Source: DASQZK01 sp963771005 (lineage in GTDB: Bacteria > Bacteroidota > Bacteroidia > Bacteroidales > GCA-2748055). From it: DNA of 64,000 bases. The DNA lies in assembly GCA_963771005.1 (NCBI GenBank), contig CAVYRO010000010.1, forward strand, positions 434,001-498,000, read 5' to 3'. Positions within the stretch are counted from its first letter, which is position 1, and each line of letters opens with the position of its first letter. Below, piece by piece: positions 62,273 through 64,000 of the stretch. The position numbers were made by a program, and so were the translations under genes. The notes below the pieces were generated by a model. The model searched no databases, was not told the DNA's origin, and saw only the letters and a program-made list of their open reading frames with translations.

Positions 62273-64000
62273 TTATTTTCCCAGCCGCAGCAGAAGAAAT
62301 ACATTGCTTACCTGGTCGGAGGTAAGTGATTTGAAATCATTTACTGCCGCCAGCTTTAGTTTCATACTGATCTCCCCAAGCGGGGCGGGGGAGTTTCCCT
62401 GCGCAAATTGCTGTTCGAGGTGGTGAACATTGTCAAATACCGCATCCCTGTTCACGGCCACGTCGTTGGAGCTGTTCCCGCTGGTGATCTTCAGGTCAGT
62501 CTTAAAACCAAAATTGCCTTCCACGATGGTCTCTACAAACATATCCATCTTTGTGATCCTTAGATTTCCCAGTCTTCCCCGCAGGAAGAAGGGGTAATGT
62601 TCGGTTTTAAGCGTAACCCTGAATTGCTGGTCATTCCCGTTTTCAGGATTGAGAAACCTGTACCATTCGGAGGGAAACTCATGTTTCAGGCTGAAAAGGC
62701 GTGCCGACTTATCCGGAAGCTGGGTATTTGTGTAGGTGCCTGCTGCCGTTGCGAACTGTCCTCCGCCGTTTCTCGAGGTATACCGGATATGCAGGATGAC
62801 ATCCGATAACGTACTGAAATCAAAAGAGTTATTCTCTTTCGGCATATTGATCTGCCAGTCGCTTATGACTCCGGCTCCTTCAAAGGGCAGGTAGCGATCG
62901 TCATTGAAATTCAGTTCAAACATTCCGGCGTCGTTCTGAGCATGGCTTGTAGCGATGGATGAAATCGTCCCGAACATCGTCCTGAAACGGCTGTCGTCTT
63001 CCAGTTTTTCGTACTTACCGCCGGAGAGGGTGGAATCCATGCGGGTCTCATTCCGTAGCAGGGACAAAGTACAATTTACGCCGGCATAGGGACCGATCAC
63101 ACAGGGGATGCTTACGGATACATTTTTGATCCTTCTCATATAATGCCCGGGGAAATCCATGTCAAACAGCAGTTCCGGGATGGAAACCTTACATTGCCCC
63201 GTTTCCTTCAGGGTGATCAGGCTAAGGGGCGCAACCTGCAGGAGGGAGATATTTTTTGTGATCTCGAATTCCCGCTTGTTCTGATTCAGGTATTCCGCCT
63301 CAAGGCGCTGAAGATCATGATGCAGCTTATCTCCGGCGAGGAGTCCCTTCTTCAGGCTGTCCCAGTACCCGAACTGGATGATGTTGGAGTCCGGGATGCC
63401 CAGTTCGTACTGGTAACATTTTTCGGCTTTTTTAGCCATATCATACGCAAGCTGGTAAGCCTGGAAATACACAGTTGATACCTGGGATACCATCCACACG
63501 AAAAGCTGTTCATTGGTGAATTTATTCCGGAGGAAATCATATTCGGATTTGCTGTTTTCAATCTGGATTTCCTGCCTTTCGAGTTCTTTTCCGGCAATGG
63601 CGAGTCTTATCTCTGCCGTTTTGATCTGCACATCGACCTGGCTTTTTTCGATGGTGGCCAGTCTTCCCTGGAAATCCCATTCATCTTTTCGGTGATAGTA
63701 GCTTCCGAGGGTATTCGCAATGGCGGCACCTTTCTCCAGAGCATGGGAGATGGACGATAATGTTTTAACCGCGATCTCGGCCGCATCACCGAATTGCTTC
63801 CCGCCGATATCGATGGTTACCACGGGTGATCCTCCAAATCCCGAACCTCCGGCGATAAACTGGGGTATGGCCTTCAATCCGCCGGCAATGATATAACCCG
63901 CTGCTACCGCTGCATCTATCGCGGTTGAGGCCGAAGTCAGCGTCAGCCCGATCGTTTCGGCCGTGTTCATGAATGACTGGGATTCATAGTAATTCTTTTT
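62273..64000 (-). CDS. Tc toxin A-like protein, C-terminal part (5' end outside window)
   Basis: The frame is open to the window edge, so the protein start is missing. The C-terminal 575 residues match the end of TcA pore-forming subunits such as TcdA. They include a coiled-coil shaft region (EIRLAIAGKELERQEIQIEN, LRNKFTNEQLFVWM), then AYDMAKKAEKCYQYELG, GYWDSLKKGLLAGDKLHHDL and YLNQNKREFEITKNISL. The TcB-binding region follows (DFPGHYMRRIKNVSVSIPCV and GPYAGVNCTLSLL, then NDAGMFELNFNDDRYLPFEG and LSDVILHIRYTSRNGG). In TcdA the protein ends near ILHIRYT, whereas here about 165 residues follow. The role would be delivery of a toxic TcC part through a TcB adapter. Neither a TcB nor a TcC gene lies within the window. 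Confidence 0.88.
   Translation of the reverse strand, partial: KKNYYESQSFMNTAETIGLTLTSASTAIDAAVAAGYIIAGGLKAIPQFIAGGSGFGGSPVVTIDIGGKQFGDAAEIAVKTLSSISHALEKGAAIANTLGSYYHRKDEWDFQGRLATIEKSQVDVQIKTAEIRLAIAGKELERQEIQIENSKSEYDFLRNKFTNEQLFVWMVSQVSTVYFQAYQLAYDMAKKAEKCYQYELGIPDSNIIQFGYWDSLKKGLLAGDKLHHDLQRLEAEYLNQNKREFEITKNISLLQVAPLSLITLKETGQCKVSIPELLFDMDFPGHYMRRIKNVSVSIPCVIGPYAGVNCTLSLLRNETRMDSTLSGGKYEKLEDDSRFRTMFGTISSIATSHAQNDAGMFELNFNDDRYLPFEGAGVISDWQINMPKENNSFDFSTLSDVILHIRYTSRNGGGQFATAAGTYTNTQLPDKSARLFSLKHEFPSEWYRFLNPENGNDQQFRVTLKTEHYPFFLRGRLGNLRITKMDMFVETIVEGNFGFKTDLKITSGNSSNDVAVNRDAVFDNVHHLEQQFAQGNSPAPLGEISMKLKLAAVNDFKSLTSDQVSNVFLLLRLGK

Overview
The window looks like the chromosome of a Bacteroidota bacterium, probably an anaerobic or facultative polysaccharide degrader. 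Two proteins end in type IX secretion (T9SS) sorting domains. There are many lipoproteins, and sulfatases plus glycoside hydrolases of families typical of the phylum (GH26, GH127 and GH5-like). Two promoters match the Bacteroidota TTTG-N20-TAnnTTTG form exactly. A double-domain 2-hydroxyacyl-CoA dehydratase activase points to anaerobic metabolism. No rRNA, tRNA, CRISPR array or complete insertion sequence was seen.

Layout. 1-0.9 kb: partial PKD lipoprotein. 1.1-6.7 kb: minus-strand molybdenum hydroxylase operon (XdhC/MobA-like fusion, 2Fe-2S subunit, Tat-exported Mo subunit, zinc alcohol dehydrogenase), which fits stepwise oxidation of an alcohol or aldehyde. 6.9-9.5 kb: a broken nucleotidyltransferase-like gene, nested palindromic repeats and the lipA-lipB lipoate pair. 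10-31 kb: a carbohydrate and sulfate-ester region with GH26, two sulfatases, an Nramp-like transporter with an SDR, a DapA-like aldolase and a serine hydrolase, an aldo/keto reductase, a VCBS protein, a YENQA-repeat protein (7_1-knot family), a GH5-like enzyme and GH127. 30-36 kb: short tandem-repeat arrays around a four-helix-bundle gene, then a lamin-tail lipoprotein and a T9SS repeat protein. 36.5-50.4 kb: a four-gene minus-strand operon of very large proteins without signal peptides (about 694, 1648, 1251 and 1030 aa). 51-52 kb: a DUF134 / NifX-like module whose two promoters each hold a TGAAC-N4-GTTCA palindrome in the spacer. 52.5-62 kb: mixed genes, including trmO, the activase fusion, an AT-rich DUF6398 gene followed by an attC-like inverted repeat, a GH5-like enzyme, an SDR and a lone nucleotidyltransferase. 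62.3 kb to the end: the C-terminal part of a Tc-toxin A-like protein that runs off the window.

Three window-wide patterns stand out. (1) Four genes (lipB, a serine hydrolase, a GH5-like enzyme and trmO) carry five frameshifts, all of the one-extra-base type and several at homopolymers, which suggests sequence error as much as gene decay. (2) Eight arrays of 7-, 8- or 10-bp tandem repeats lie within about 25 nt of a stop codon. (3) At least four dispersed repeat families occupy intergenic space. The best candidates for undescribed biology are the giant-protein operon near the TcA-like gene, the four-helix-bundle gene bracketed by inverted heptamer arrays, and the stop-codon rule for the arrays.
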